This document shows positions 25,138-35,790 of a stretch of 64,000 bases of DNA, piece after piece. The notes under the pieces are model-generated. The model saw nothing but the letters and a program-made list of their open reading frames with translations. It ran no database searches and was not told the DNA's origin. The position numbers and the translations under genes were made by a program. The stretch comes from Cepaea nemoralis (taxonomy: Eukaryota > Mollusca > Gastropoda > Stylommatophora > Helicidae). The DNA lies in NCBI GenBank assembly GCA_014155875.1, contig JACEFZ010017857.1, forward strand, positions 1 to 64,000, written 5' to 3'. The first letter of the stretch is position 1. Every line of letters begins with the position of its first letter.

Positions 25138-26595
25138 CTTCTTTCAGTCCTGAAGGACTATAGAGTTGTGCACTTGGGAGGTGCCTGGCATCACCGCTGG
25201 TGACTGTATAGTCCAATGCGAGAGTGACAATCCCTGTCGCAGTTTCCGCATCTGTAAGACGAGGCAAGTCCCGCAGTAAGTGACTGCGCTTTGAGCCTGT
25301 GCCGCCAATCCTCAATTTGTTGGATCAGACTGCGCTCAAAGAGCACCAGTCCGTTTCGTACATCTCTTCTCCAGGAGGATCTGTCTGTTGCAACTCTCTC
25401 CCACGTGTCTAGATCTATCCCAATGGTTTTCTTGTCTTGTTTACACACATCCCTATATTGCATTTGGGGTCTTCCGGTTGGCCACTTTCCTGTGGCTAGT
25501 TCTCCGTAAAGGAGATCTTTGGGAATACGTTCATCCTCCATTCAAGATACGTGGCCCAGCCACCGGAGGTGTCTCTGCTTGAGGAGGGTGTGCACTGTGG
25601 TAATATCTGCTCTTTCAAGCACCTGTTTGTTTGTTATGTGGTCTTTCCATGTTATGCCCAGGATATGTCTCAGACATCTCATGTGGAAGGAATTCAACTA
25701 CCTTTCCTGTCTTGAGTACAGGGTCCAGGATTCAGACCCATAGAGTAGTGTGCTAACAACACAAGCTTTATATACTTGAGCTTTTGTACGCTCTGTTAGT
25801 CTATTATTCTCCCAAACTCTTTTAGCTAGCCTGGAAAATGTTGTGGCTGCCTTTCCAATGCATCTGTCGATTTCTGTCTCTAATGAAAGATTATCTCATA
25901 TTGTCGACCCCAAATACACAAACTCGTGGACGACCTTCAATTCGTAATTAGAAATTTTGATTGACGGAGGCGCACCAGCATCTTGTTCCATCACCTGTGT
26001 TTTATTTAGGCTAATGGTGAGCTGCAAAACAATCTATGAGCCTTTGCAGATCTTCTGCTGTATGAGTAGTCAGTGCTGCATCATCTGCAAAAAGTAGTTC
26101 TCTTACGCATATTGATCTTATTTTGCTCTTTGCCTTGAGTCTTGATGGGTTAAAAAGTTTGCATCAAAGCTTGTGTGGAGGTATATGCCTTCAGTGGCAG
26201 TCCCAAATGCCTGCCTTAAGAGAACAACGAAGAAGATACCAAAGGGTGTAGGAGCAAGCACGCATTCCTGCTTTACTCCTCTGCTGATGCTGAGTGACTG
26301 GGATGTTGAGCCGTCAAATAAAATGGTCCCCTGCATGTTTTCGTGGAATGATTTCACAAGACTAAGAAGGGTGGGTGGACATCCAACCTTTTCAAGGACC
26401 TTAAAAGGCCGCTTCTGCTCACGAGGTCAAATGCCTTTGTGAGGTCGATGAAGGCTATATATAATGGCTTCCTCTGTTCTCTGCACTACTCTTGCAGCTG
26501 CCGGAGTGAGAAAATCATATCGATGGTGGACCTGTTTGGTCTAAATCCGCACTGCGATTAGGGGTAGATTCTTTCAGCAGGAATGTGTAATCTTT
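25138..26595 (-). mobile_element. 5'-truncated LINE (RT palm to C-terminus)
   Basis: Sense on minus. RT pieces lie at about 26560-26300 (QCGFRPNRSTIDMIF, IAFIDLTKAFD) and 26357-26118 (GTILFDGSTS, SISRGVKQECVLAPT). The post-RT region follows (SESWTLYSRQE near 25720, MRCLRHILGI, LKQRHLRWLGHV), then 25541-25191 with RIPKDLLYGEL, YRDVCKQD and a CGNCDRDCHSRIGLYSH finger. Many frameshifts. Same family style as 8417-9626 and 50802-51493. The 5' end is cut where the next LINE's 3' tail begins. Confidence 0.85.
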
Positions 26596-28335
26596 TAAGG
26601 ATTCAATCAATCAATCATGTGCCACGCCGGAAAGCGTGGGCGGTCATGACTCGCCATTTCACTCGATCACCAGTGTCGTGGATCAGCTCAGTGTTCCTGT
26701 CCCGTCATGCCATGTGGCCAAGCCATCCAGGTATTTTCCTCTCGGTCTTCCTCTTGGTCTGTTTCCTTCGATCTTGCCAGTTGTCACCAAGTTCTCCAAT
26801 CCATTTCTTCTCATAACATGTCCGAAAATTTTTGACTGTCTACGTCTTAGTCTCTCCAATCAGCTTACGATGTTCATTTGTCTCCTGTAGTACTTGGTCA
26901 TTGGTTTTTCTGTCTGTCCATGGTATTCTTTGCATTTTCCTCAGAAACCACATTTCTGCAGCCATCAGATGTTTTTCAGCTTGACTGCCCATTGTCCAAG
27001 TTTCACATCCATACAAATGAACAGGCTCTATGTATCCCATCAACACTCTTTTTCTCGTTTCAATTGACATCTTTTTATTGGTCAGAATGTTTTTCATCTT
27101 GCTAAAGGCTACTTTCGCCATGGCGATTCTTGTTCTAATCTCTTCAAGGCATCTCCCATCAGATGTTATGACTGTTCCAAGATAATTGTAAAGTCGCTTC
27201 TGTCGCCTTTGTTTTTATAAAGGGTAACGATGATTGCGTCTTGCATATCTTGTGGTACTGATTTTTCTTTCCAGCAGAGCTGAAGAATATCACTTGTTGA
27301 AGAATATTTCCATTTACTTGTATATTACATTGTGGCACTTCTTTCTTCCTAGTGACGACCATAACCTGAGTCTTTTTACAATTTAATTCTAACCCCAGTT
27401 GCTCACTGTGTACAACCACCGTATCTACTAGTTGTTGCAGGTCCTGCGCATTGTCTGCAATTAATACTGTATCATCTGCATATCTAATGTTATTGATGTT
27501 TCTTCCAACAATGCTGATTCCATTTATATCCTCTACATTTCTGAAAATATTTTCACTGTATAGGGAAAAAAGATCTGGAGACATCACACATCCCTGCCTA
27601 ACACCTCTCTTAATTGGCTGATACTGTCCCACTTCATTATCAATCCTTATTGCAGCTTGTTGTTTCCAATATATGTTTTTTATAAGCCTAATGTCTTTCC
27701 CATCAATTTGTAGATCTGCAAGCATATCCACCATGTTGACATGTCTAACTCTATCAAAAGCCTTTGTATAGTCAATAAAGCAAAAATCTTGCCTGTAATG
27801 CTGAGTAGGGAAATGCCGCGATAGTTGTTGCAGTCGCTTCTGTCGCCTTTGTTTTTATAAAGGGTAACGATGATTGCGTCTTTCATATCTTGTGGTACTG
27901 ATGTTTCTTTCCAGCAGAGCTGAAATATTACATACAGTTCTGGGATGATTGTTTCTTTGCTACATTTTAAAATTTCAGGTGGAATACTATCTTTTCCAGG
28001 TGCCTTGCCGGATTTGAGAGAGTCTAGTACTTCGCTGATTTCTGTGAGGCAAGGTTCGTTATTCAGGGCATGATAGCGGATTGTTGATCGATGGCTTCCA
28101 GAGCTTCTTCGCTGACAGTTTTATCCACTGAGTATAGCTCTGAGTAGTGTTCTACCCAGCGATCCATTTGTTTCGCTCGATCTTTTATGATTACCCCCTC
28201 AGTTGATCGTAAAGGGGCCATCTTATTTTTTGATGGACCGACAGCTTGCTTGATGCCCTCGTACATTCCTCGTATATTTCCAGTGTCTGCACAAGTTTGA
28301 ATTATAGGGCAGTAGCTGTCTAGTGAGATACTATG
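26596..28335 (-). mobile_element. LINE with rearranged RT domain
   Basis: Sense on minus, starting at 28335 with GIKQAVGPSKNKMAPLRS, then LKSGKAPGKDSIP and NNYRGISLLSITGKIFA. A deletion then joins straight to FIDYTKAFDRVRHVNM. GVRQGCVMSPDLFSLYSE, the catalytic YADD (27466-27483) and a C-terminal CETWTMGSQAEK, MWFLRKMQRIPWTD follow. A second copy of a 110-bp upstream segment is inserted at about 27196-27305. It ends in an ATTGATTG tail next to the preceding element. Confidence 0.88.
27159..27734 (-). pseudogene. LINE reverse transcriptase domain (YADD)
   Basis: 191 open codons: KRGVRQGCVMSPDLF near residue 42, RYADDTVLIAD near residue 84 and LGLELNCKKTQVM near residue 113. The last 45 residues are not RT. 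They are translated from the duplicated 110-bp segment, so the natural protein is interrupted after NGNILQQV. Confidence 0.85.
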
Positions 28336-29105
28336 ATCTCTCCCACCGTCGGAAGTAGCCCCTGGCGCCTTGCTCTACGTCAATTTAGCATTAAGACTTA
28401 TAACCGGCAAATGCTGCTTCCCGTGTTGTGTCACCGCTTTACGCGATGCTGAAGTGACCTCTTCAGGGCACAAGCCTGGGCAATGGAAATCGGAGAACCA
28501 GCTGTTGCCCAGTAGCAAGTTCCCCCTCTCCACGTCGCCGATATTGACCAAGGGAAAGGCAGTAGCCAATGCAACTTGGCATCGGTGCCGTCGTAGGAGT
28601 TGCCAGAACTATGTTGTTTACAACATGGAACTGCCTTAGGGACTCCATCTCCGGATTTGTCCTCAGGGTTTACTTCCGAAGCCTTTCCCATATGGGTATA
28701 CCCGCAAGGCAGCGGAGGTTTGAGATTAAGAGTTCCCTCTCTTAGAAGAGATACCAACCAAGGCTGACGAGCCTCCTCTGCCCGGGAATCAATAAGGAGG
28801 GAAGTCTACCATTCTTCCTTCCTGGCAGTGACCATACTGATCGGATGACCGTAGCCATTGTCTCTACTGAGAGATCCTCTGCCCACCGTCACTGACTTGA
28901 AACCATAACCAACAACTATCTGTTGGCTGCTCCCAAGTCCAATCCACCACCTGCTCCTATGGCTTCACGTTACCCTGTTGGGGGGGGGGGGGGGTGAATG
29001 GGTACTCCACCTTGCCCAATGGTGTCCCGTAGGCTAGCGGAGGGAAGGAGGCACCTTACTTCTCCTTTGATAGGGGGTACCCCTACCCCGCTACCCTACC
29101 CCTCT
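28336..29105 (-). other. Probable LINE leader / non-coding repeat segment
   Basis: No domain is recognised. The G12-type run at 28980 and the repeated ggcaaggtgg/ccttgcc words give it the look of an untranslated 5' part of an antisense LINE, contiguous with the element at left. This attribution is an inference. Confidence 0.35.
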
Positions 29106-29118
29106 GTACACCACATCT

Positions 29119-29475
29119 AATTGCATTTACCAATTCACATGCAGGTGCTAGTCTACCTACATTGGCCGAACAGAGAGGCAGTTACACACCAGGATTGTTG
29201 AACACATACCAAACTGGGTTGACAAGAAACTACATACAAGCAATGGGATCATGGAAAGTGTGACACACCACAATTATAAACTTCCGGCGTCGTCCATTGC
29301 ACGTCGTGTCTTGGAAACCGGTCATGTCATTGATAGAGACAGCGCTTTTCGCGTATTGTTTCTTATACAAAATAGTCGTTTGTTAAAGATTGCAGAAGCG
29401 ATAATGATCCATCTGCACAAGCCTATTTTGTGCAAACAGAAAGACATGATAGTCAATTTAAAATTACCATGGTAA
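29119..29475 (+). pseudogene. Penelope-like element, GIY-YIG endonuclease domain (3' fragment)
   Basis: Penelope-like elements end in a GIY-YIG nuclease. Here the frame reads CIYQFTCRC, an in-frame TAG (29149-29151), then STYIGRTERQLHTRI, HIPNW, SSIARRVLETGHVID, QNSRLLKIAEAI and the terminal LCKQKDMIV...LPW before the stop at 29473. The stop separates the GIY half-motif from the YIG half-motif and would abolish the nuclease. RT is absent. The AT-rich tail to about 29625 holds a hammerhead-like core. Confidence 0.85.
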
Positions 29476-29569
29476 ACAACTTATATTACTGTGTGAACAT
29501 GTGTATATTTCAGCTTGAACCATGAATCTAATTATTTTACTCTACTTTGTATGACATCTGCAGTACGTA

Positions 29570-29595
29570 CCTGACGAGATGCAGCGAAATATGCC
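29570..29595 (+). ncRNA. Hammerhead-ribozyme-like core in Penelope-like 3' region
   Basis: CTGACGA (29571-29577), an 8-nt putative stem II, then GAAA (29586-29589). This is the catalytic-core order of a hammerhead. Flanking stems are weak, so activity is doubtful. A diverged twin is at 7489-7507. Confidence 0.35.
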
Positions 29596-29625
29596 AGACA
29601 ATAAATCGTACTATGTATGGTTTGT

Positions 29626-29936
29626 GTCTTCGTTATTCAAACTGCATTTAATCCTGATGCCATTTTTATTTCTATATCATTTCAATCCTGCATACACTTC
29701 TGCACACAATCACGCTGCATTATACATGTAAAAAAGAAAAAAAAAATGCCAGCACTGTTTACTTCTTTCCTGGCTTGGGTTTCAATCATTCACGTTGAAT
29801 GATGTTAGGTAATCTGGCTTTTGCTTGTGGTCTGAGTTTAAATTAATCTGTCACAAGTTTGTTGCTTGTAAATGGGTTATCGTTCACAGTTATATTATCG
29901 TTCTTATGTTTCATGGCTGTCAGCGTGTTGGGGAAT
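29626..29936. other. No gene recognised
   Basis: AT-rich spacer with an A-rich run near 29735. No domain or repeat identified. Confidence 0.5.
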
Positions 29937-30362
29937 AGAGACAGGACATATATGGGACAAGGGACATAAGAGAGACAGGACATAAGCAGAGATGCAGTGA
30001 TGTCATTGACAGGACATCTACAGGACTACAGAGATATCATAGACAGGACATAGGCAGGGACACAGAGATGTCATAGACAGGACATGGGCAGGGACACAGA
30101 GATATCATAGACAGGACATAGGCAGGGACACAGAGATATCATAGACAGGACATAGGCAGGGACACAGAGATGTCATAGACAGGACATAGGCAGGGACACA
30201 GAGATGTCATAGACAGGACATGGGCAGGGACACAGAGATATCATAGACAGGACATAGGCAGGGACACAGAGATATCATAGACAGGACATAGGCAGGGGAC
30301 ACAGAGATATCATAGACAGGACATAGGCAGGGACACAGAGATGTCATAGACAGGACATAGAG
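29937..30362. repeat. 34-bp minisatellite
   Basis: About eleven copies of a 34-bp unit with core ataggcagggacacagagat and catagacaggac. Copies alternate between agatatcat and agatgtcat. Confidence 0.93.
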
Positions 30363-30506
30363 AGGACAAGACCCAGTTATAAAAGGGGACACAAGTCTAC
30401 GGGACTCTGTCCTGGATTGACTAGACAGCGTTGCACTGAACGACCCGACACAACACGGGCGGACAGCAGTACGACGTGACTGTTGAGACAACACGGCTGT
30501 CCCGTG

Positions 30507-30667
30507 AAACTCCTCCAGAAACGTCAAGCATTCTTTGTCCACATTGTCAAAGAATATTTCGAGCCAAAATAGGCCTTATCAGCCATCTTAGAACTCACGG
30601 CTCCATACTTTCAACCCCACTGGATGAATTGAATGGTCATCATCATTCTTGATGGACAAACAACACA
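30507..30667 (+). mobile_element. Short LINE 3' end (finger and 3' UTR)
   Basis: Sense copy of the last 160 bp of the family at 8417-9626: ILCPHCQRIFRAKIGLISH, then LNGHHHS, stop and gatggacaaacaacac. It is followed by (ACCT)n and (CTGT)n. Confidence 0.85.
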
Positions 30668-30855
30668 TACCTACCTACCTACCTACCTACATACTGTCTG
30701 TCTTTCTTTCGGTCTGTCTGTCTGCTTGCCTGTCTGTCTGCTTGTCCATCTGTCTGTCTGCTTACCTGTCTGTCTGCCTGTCTGCCAATCTTTCTGTCCT
30801 CTTGCCTGTCTATCTGCATGCCTCTCTGCCTTATTGTCTGTCTGTCTGTCACATA
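30668..30855. repeat. (ACCT)n then (CTGT)n microsatellite
   Basis: Begins exactly at the 3' end of the LINE fragment. The longer (TCTG)-type part is irregular. It gives only low-complexity open frames. Confidence 0.9.
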
Positions 30856-30954
30856 TACAGACGCTATCATTTACAAAAGGTTCAAGTTTTCCCAGATCCC
30901 CTTGAAGTGACGTCATTTAATGGGAGCATGATCCCAATTGAATCCGGACAGGAT

Positions 30955-31530
30955 GTAAGCACGGCCGAATGGATAAGAACGCTCGTTCCAAAACATCCAG
31001 TGTACTGATGCTGGGGTAGTGGGTTCAACCCCTACACCGGCCAGTTGTACTAAAATGTTGACTTCTCATCTTTGACTTGAGGACATAAATTACAAGTACC
31101 TCAGAAGTAGGAGTGATTTCGCCAAATGGCGAGATACACTGGTAATAGCGAAAGCTAATCCACATGCAAGAATGAGGTCAGTGCACTAGTAGTAGTAATA
31201 CGTGTATGGGGGAGGTGGTCGTGCGCTTGTGGGACCAGGTGGAGAAGGCGGAGGAACAGATTGAGAACCCATATGTGGAAATGAATGAGATTGTGGGGGA
31301 TCGGCAGGGGTTCCAGAAGAATCTCAAAACTGAGAGGGAAGACCAGGAGAACATTTAATCAGATAGCGGTGGGACCGATTAGTAGTATGACTCTTCGCTG
31401 GCTGTTGAACGAGGGGACTGAGCACTTATGGGAATGTCCTGAGTGCAGTGATGTCGGTTCTTGACTCAACTCAACAACAACTCAACTCAACACATACGTG
31501 TATGGACTACGCTTGAGTTCAAATGGAGCG
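30955..31530 (+). mobile_element. SINE-C copy split by a LINE 3' fragment
   Basis: The tRNA-like head has an A-box-like gaatggataagaacgctcg and a B-box gggttcaacccc. The body runs accggccagttgtactaaaatg, aattacaagtacctcagaag and aaatggcgagatacactgg. The tail gactacgcttgagttcaaa resumes at 31505 after the insertion. Other copies lie at 38235-38840, 39190-39510 and 61835-62100. Confidence 0.8.
31208..31493 (+). mobile_element. RNase-H-type LINE, 3' fragment inserted in SINE-C
   Basis: Sense 3' end of the I-like family: GGTGGTCGTGCGCTTGTGGG-type sequence, LFAGC..., WECPECSDVGS and a CTCAA-repeat tail. The 12-bp duplication ATACGTGTATGG is present on both sides (about 31197-31208 and 31494-31505). 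Confidence 0.8.
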
Positions 31531-31654
31531 AACGAAGAAAAGAAAAAAAAACACAAAATAAAATGAAAATATAGATCTATCAGTTAATTAATTAATGTAG
31601 GTTGCCATTTCGTGAATTTACTTTCCGACTCCGTTATTTGTTTTACGTGTGCAG

Positions 31655-31795
31655 GTTTTGCAGGGAGACCTTTGGGAGTCGCCGCTGGAGCTACGGAGTT
31701 TGTGCTCTGTGCGACGCTTTCGACAGGCTGCTGGCCGCTCTGTTGAAAGAGACTGAGACCTATGGGATAAAACCCCATGCAACGAAGTAGATCCT
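31655..31795 (+). mobile_element. SINE-B fragment (5' truncated)
   Basis: Body of the second SINE family: gagtcgccgctggagctacg, gtttgtgctctgtgcgac, gagacctatgggataaaacc and gcaacgaagtagatcctt. Fuller copies are at 36068-36293 (antisense) and 44700-44925. Confidence 0.7.
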
Positions 31796-31894
31796 TAATC
31801 TTTAGTCCCCCATTATAACCTTTTCTTTTGAAACAAGGAAAATCCAATATCGCTATTCTCTCTTCAGAGGTAAGAGAATTATATGGATTTTTTG

Positions 31895-32245
31895 CCCTGG
31901 CCATGCGGAAGTGAGGGGGAATGAACAGGCTGATAGGCTGGCAGAGAATGCACCTCTTAGTGGTAGATTACCTATGGACAAAGGAGAGGTGGTCGTACGC
32001 CTGTGGGAACAGGTGGACAAAGCGGGGGAACAGATTGAGAACTCGTATTTGAACAGAATGAGATTGCCAGTAATCGGCTGGGGTTCTGGAAGAATCTCAA
32101 ATCTGTCAGGGAAGACCAGGAGAACTTTGTATCAGGCAGCGGTGGTAACGATAAGTAGTTGGATGTTGAAAAAGGTGACGGAGCTCGTATGGGAATGTCC
32201 TAAGTGCAGTGATGTCGGTTCTTAACTCAACTCAACTCAATAAGA
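31895..32245 (+). mobile_element. RNase-H-type LINE 3' fragment
   Basis: Starts at the last RNase H motif (GHAEVRGNEQADRLAE) and continues LPMDKGEVVVRLWEQ, WGSGRISNLSGKTRRTL and ELVWECPKCSDVGS, then stop and a CTCAA tail. It is open for 104 codons. 5' truncated, with no RT. Confidence 0.85.
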
Positions 32246-32555
32246 AAAAAACCAGTGAAAACAATTCCTACAAATGGAAACTGTTTATTTCCAACTAATA
32301 TGATCAAAAACATACAGATGACCAACAATTCACGTTGCAGATGACTCTTCAGAAGTCCTTGCTAGGACCGCGAGCAGGGATATCTGAATTTGCATATAGA
32401 TGCTGTGTGGGTGACTTCGGTGTATATAGCTGCCATTGCCTGGTCTCCAGGACGCCACTCCGCGGATGGCTTGCATGCTGTTTTCAGTCGCTGCAAAAGA
32501 AAAGATCTGGATTACAAAAAGACAACCTTAACTGAATCAGCGCAGAAGAATAATA

Positions 32556-33060
32556 CGAGGAGCGTTCAGAAAGTCATACACCCCATTGTTTTTCTCATGA
32601 GCTGGTTATTCAAACACATAACGTTTATACACAATATACATGGATATGTCGTGTAAACATTGGTATTATTTAACATAATCCCCATCAACCGGAACAGCTT
32701 TATGATAGCACAAAACAAGTGCATGTATTCCTTGCCCTACCAGATTTTGTCTTGATCATGTAGCCATTTCTTCGCCGCATGAATCACTCCTTCATCATCT
32801 TCAAACCTTGTCCTACGGGGTGCGTCTTTAAGAGGACTACATAGATGCCAATCAGAGGATGCCAAATCGGGACTATAGGGTGAATGGGGTAGTACAGTCC
32901 TACCCAATTTGGTGATTACTTCCCGTGTTAGCAGACTTGTGTGAGGGCACGCATTGTCTTGGAGGAGACGCAGGTTTGCTGGATTCTTGTGCAGCCGAAC
33001 TCTACGAAAGCGTTGATTTAGTTACTTCAATGTATGTCCCGTATATCGCCACATGTGACC
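32556..33060 (-). mobile_element. Mariner (Tc1/mariner superfamily) 3' part
   Basis: Reads on the minus strand. A frame at about 33050-32745 gives QRFRRVRLHKNPANLRLLQDNACPHTS (quoted in parts: RFRRVRLH, LLQDNACPHTS) and YSPDLASSDWHL, then a stop after WLHDQDKIW. The second and third acidic catalytic positions of a DD34D-type enzyme are visible. The right inverted terminal repeat starts at 32556 (cgaggagcgttcagaaagtc) after a TA. The 5' half is missing. Confidence 0.82.
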
Positions 33061-33299
33061 TCCCATTGGACAGAAGGACGATATATCACCACAATAACAT
33101 AATCGTGTTATTTGTTTAGTTTCGTGGTGTCTTCCACAATTTCAGGGCTCGGTGAAAGGAAATTCCCATTAAATATTTGTCCACTTGATTGTGCGCCATG
33201 TTTTGTAAAAACCTACTTTTTGTTTGGCATTGAATCATTTAACGTTAAGCTAACTTGGATGAAATGGTTCAAATCCGTTCTTATATCTATTTATCTAGG

Positions 33300-33676
33300 C
33301 AACCGTCTTAGGCCACCCAGAATCATTCCTCTCTGCCTTCACCTGCTCTCCTATCGTCGATGTTTCCATCCGTCACGCTGTTATCCCATGCCTCTTTTGA
33401 CACGACGTGACCACAGAATATTGTTTACCTCCTCCTTACATTTAGTCTTTAGGTTGCATTTCCTCGCACCAGGATAACGCTAGTTTCCCTCTCAGTTACG
33501 CTCTACCGCCCCTACATGGATACACCATAGGTATTTACATTTATCACCGCTCCCAAGTCTAGCTACTATGCTACCCCCCCCCCCCCATCCCGTATACACC
33601 ATAGGTATTTACATTTATCCGAGCTCCCAGTTCTCTAGCTACTGCGCTACCGCCCATGCCTGGATACATCATACGT
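33300..33676. repeat. Diverged SINE-like repeat, two partial copies
   Basis: The words gtatttacatttatc, ctctagctact and ctaccgcccatgcctggata occur twice. The segment acatttagtctttagg with cagttacgctctaccgccc is also found, diverged, at 40195-40265. A C13 run lies at 33574. No gene. Confidence 0.5.
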
Positions 33677-34010
33677 ACAGTGGTACCTCAGGTTACGAAC
33701 TTAATTCGTTCCAGAACCCGGTTGGTAACCCGAAAGTTCGTAACCCGAAACATTGAAATCAATGAAATAGAAACAATCCGTTTCAAGATGAAAGAATCGT
33801 TCTTTTTTATTAACGCGCTGGCGGTTACCTGACAAAAAAACAAAGAATAGTGTACTTCACGTATTAAATAAATAGAAAGAAAACAACCACATAAACTAAA
33901 TGTAAAATTTTTTTTCTTTAAAGTCTGTCTTTCTTACCAAGAAAACGATCATGGGAAATTTGTCAATTTCTTTGCACTTATGAATCATTAGTTTCAGGAG
34001 TTTGTTATCG

Positions 34011-34583
34011 CTATTTCTTGGCAGCCGACTGCACCAAGAAACTATCAAAGGACGTTTGTCTCTTCCTTTGCTGGAGAATCTTTCTGAAGTGGGCCATCGC
34101 GTTATCATTCATCAGGTTTCCTGCCCTCTTAGCAACGAGTTTGTTTGGATGATGGTTCACAATGAAGTCTTCGACGTCTGCCCACTTGCTGCAAATTTCT
34201 TTAATCCTGGCAGTTGAAACGGTCACTACCTCCTCATCACCAGACGACTGCTCCTCCTTTAATGTCTTTAGCTGTTCATTCTGAAGATCCACAAGCTCAT
34301 CTGTAGTGAGCTCTCCACTGTGGTCCTCAATCAGCTCCTCCAAGTCGTTGCCATCGACTTCAAGGCCCATATTTTTGCTAAAAGACACAATCTCATCCAC
34401 TACATTGGCACAGAACAGCATAGTTAGCCTGTCCTTCATTGGTTTCTGCCCCGGCAGAGCTTTCTCCTCCTGGGTGATAAAGGTCCTCTTTGGCATTTTC
34501 TTCCAGAAGAGGCCCGTTTCATCACAATTAAAAACTTGTTGTGGACTGTGGTCTTCCTCTTTGATGATCTTTTCAAATTCCAC
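34011..34583 (-). pseudogene. Tigger transposase, internally deleted
   Basis: 190 codons. CDETGLFWKK is near residue 20, the middle of the DDE domain is absent between residues 60 and 65, and an acidic tail with ELIEDH and ELTTDELVDLQ is present. It cannot be catalytic. Confidence 0.85.
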
Positions 34584-34957
34584 CTAGAACGCTTCTACTT
34601 CTTTTTCGTTAGAACTTGCAGCCTCTCCGTGCCTAATTACACTATGAATTCCACTTCTTTTTTTTTAACTTTTCAAACCAGCCTCTGCTGGCTTTAAAAT
34701 CGTCAGTCTCAGCACTTGTACAAGCAATTTCGACAATAAATCACTGTGCAACAGCTTCGCCTTTTCACATATTATTGCCTCACTAACACTGTCTCCTGCA
34801 AGTTGCTTTTTTTGGATCCAGATCAGGAGAAGATTTTCAACTTTCTCTAATATTTGAGGTATTTGCTTCTGCAGCTTAATTACGCCTTTAGCTATACCGA
34901 TTGATTTGAGTAACTCTTTGTTCTTTATAATGGTGAAGATAGTTGATTTTGCAACGC

Positions 34958-34959
<2 letters not shown>

Positions 34960-35046
<87 letters not shown>
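34960..35046. repeat. (CT)n microsatellite inside Tigger
   Basis: 43 uninterrupted CT units. They lie within the 5' part of the antisense transposase and disrupt it. Confidence 0.95.
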
Positions 35047-35048
<2 letters not shown>

Positions 35049-35136
35049 CTTCGTTCGTAACCCTAGGCACTGTTCGTTACCCGAGACAAACACATTTCAA
35101 AGTTGTTTTTCGTAACCCGAATTGTTCCGGCACTTA

Positions 35137-35222
35137 GACTCTTTGCTGGCTGTAGAACGAGGGAGCGGAGCGCGCGTGGGAATGTTCTGAGTGCAGTGAT
35201 GTCGGTTCTTAGCTCACCTCAG
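35137..35222 (+). mobile_element. RNase-H-type LINE terminal stub
   Basis: The last 85 bp of the I-like family: ctctttgctggctgtagaac, then the WECSECSDVGS-equivalent region and a degraded CTCAGC tail. It abuts the Tigger end. Confidence 0.7.
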
Positions 35223-35239
35223 CTCATCAGTTCTATCTT

Positions 35240-35790
35240 GTTGTTTATTTGATATTTTTGTTTTGCCTTCGCTCGCTTTAAACTCAAGCGACGCCCTTGC
35301 ACACTACTTCTAGTAGTGGTGGGCTGAATTTGAAGTGTTTATTAGCTTTCTCAATTATAGTGCATTCACATTTGTTTGCCTCAATATAAACATCCATATC
35401 TCAGTAACCAACAGAGGGAAAATTATGAGATTTAGTATATAACCTTATCATTATGTCCACCCAACAAAACATTTTTTGTTCTAGAGATTTTACAGCAGAT
35501 TTCAAAGTTTGTTTATATGCGGTATATAATTTACGAGTCTGAGATGAAATTCATAATATTAAATGTATTACAGCGTAGCCAGACAATCGGCGCTCAATGT
35601 TGAATATTTTCACGGGATTGGCCTTATGCCAACTCCCCGCGTTGTTTAACCTAGGACTGTTCAGGGTTGTCTCAAAATGTGGGTTATTTTATGAAACCTG
35701 ATTAATATGTTTTTTTTTTTTTTAAATCTTACCACTTATCGCTAACATTGAAATGTGTGAATATTTTTCAACGGGGGTGAATGCAAAATT
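35240..35790. other. SINE-C tail remnant then no gene
   Basis: 35240-35345 resembles the antisense SINE-C tail (cgctcgctttaaactcaagc, ctagtagtggtgggc). The rest is AT-rich without recognisable content; a T12 run is at 35710. Confidence 0.45.

Larger units (their letters stand above)
33678..35134 (-). mobile_element. Defective Tigger (pogo/Tc1-type) DNA transposon
   Basis: The left TIR is cagtggtacctcaggttacg after TA; the right end is a degraded cgtaacccgaattgttccgg before TA. On the minus strand 34583-34011 encodes FNCDETGLFWKKMP (first catalytic Asp), KALPGQKPMKDRLT and LFCANVV. It then jumps to NMGLEVDGNDLEELIEDH, so the part with the remaining catalytic acids is deleted. The N-terminal part (about 35000-34620) contains FTIIKNKE-like HTH sequence and is frameshifted. 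A CT microsatellite interrupts it. Confidence 0.88.
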
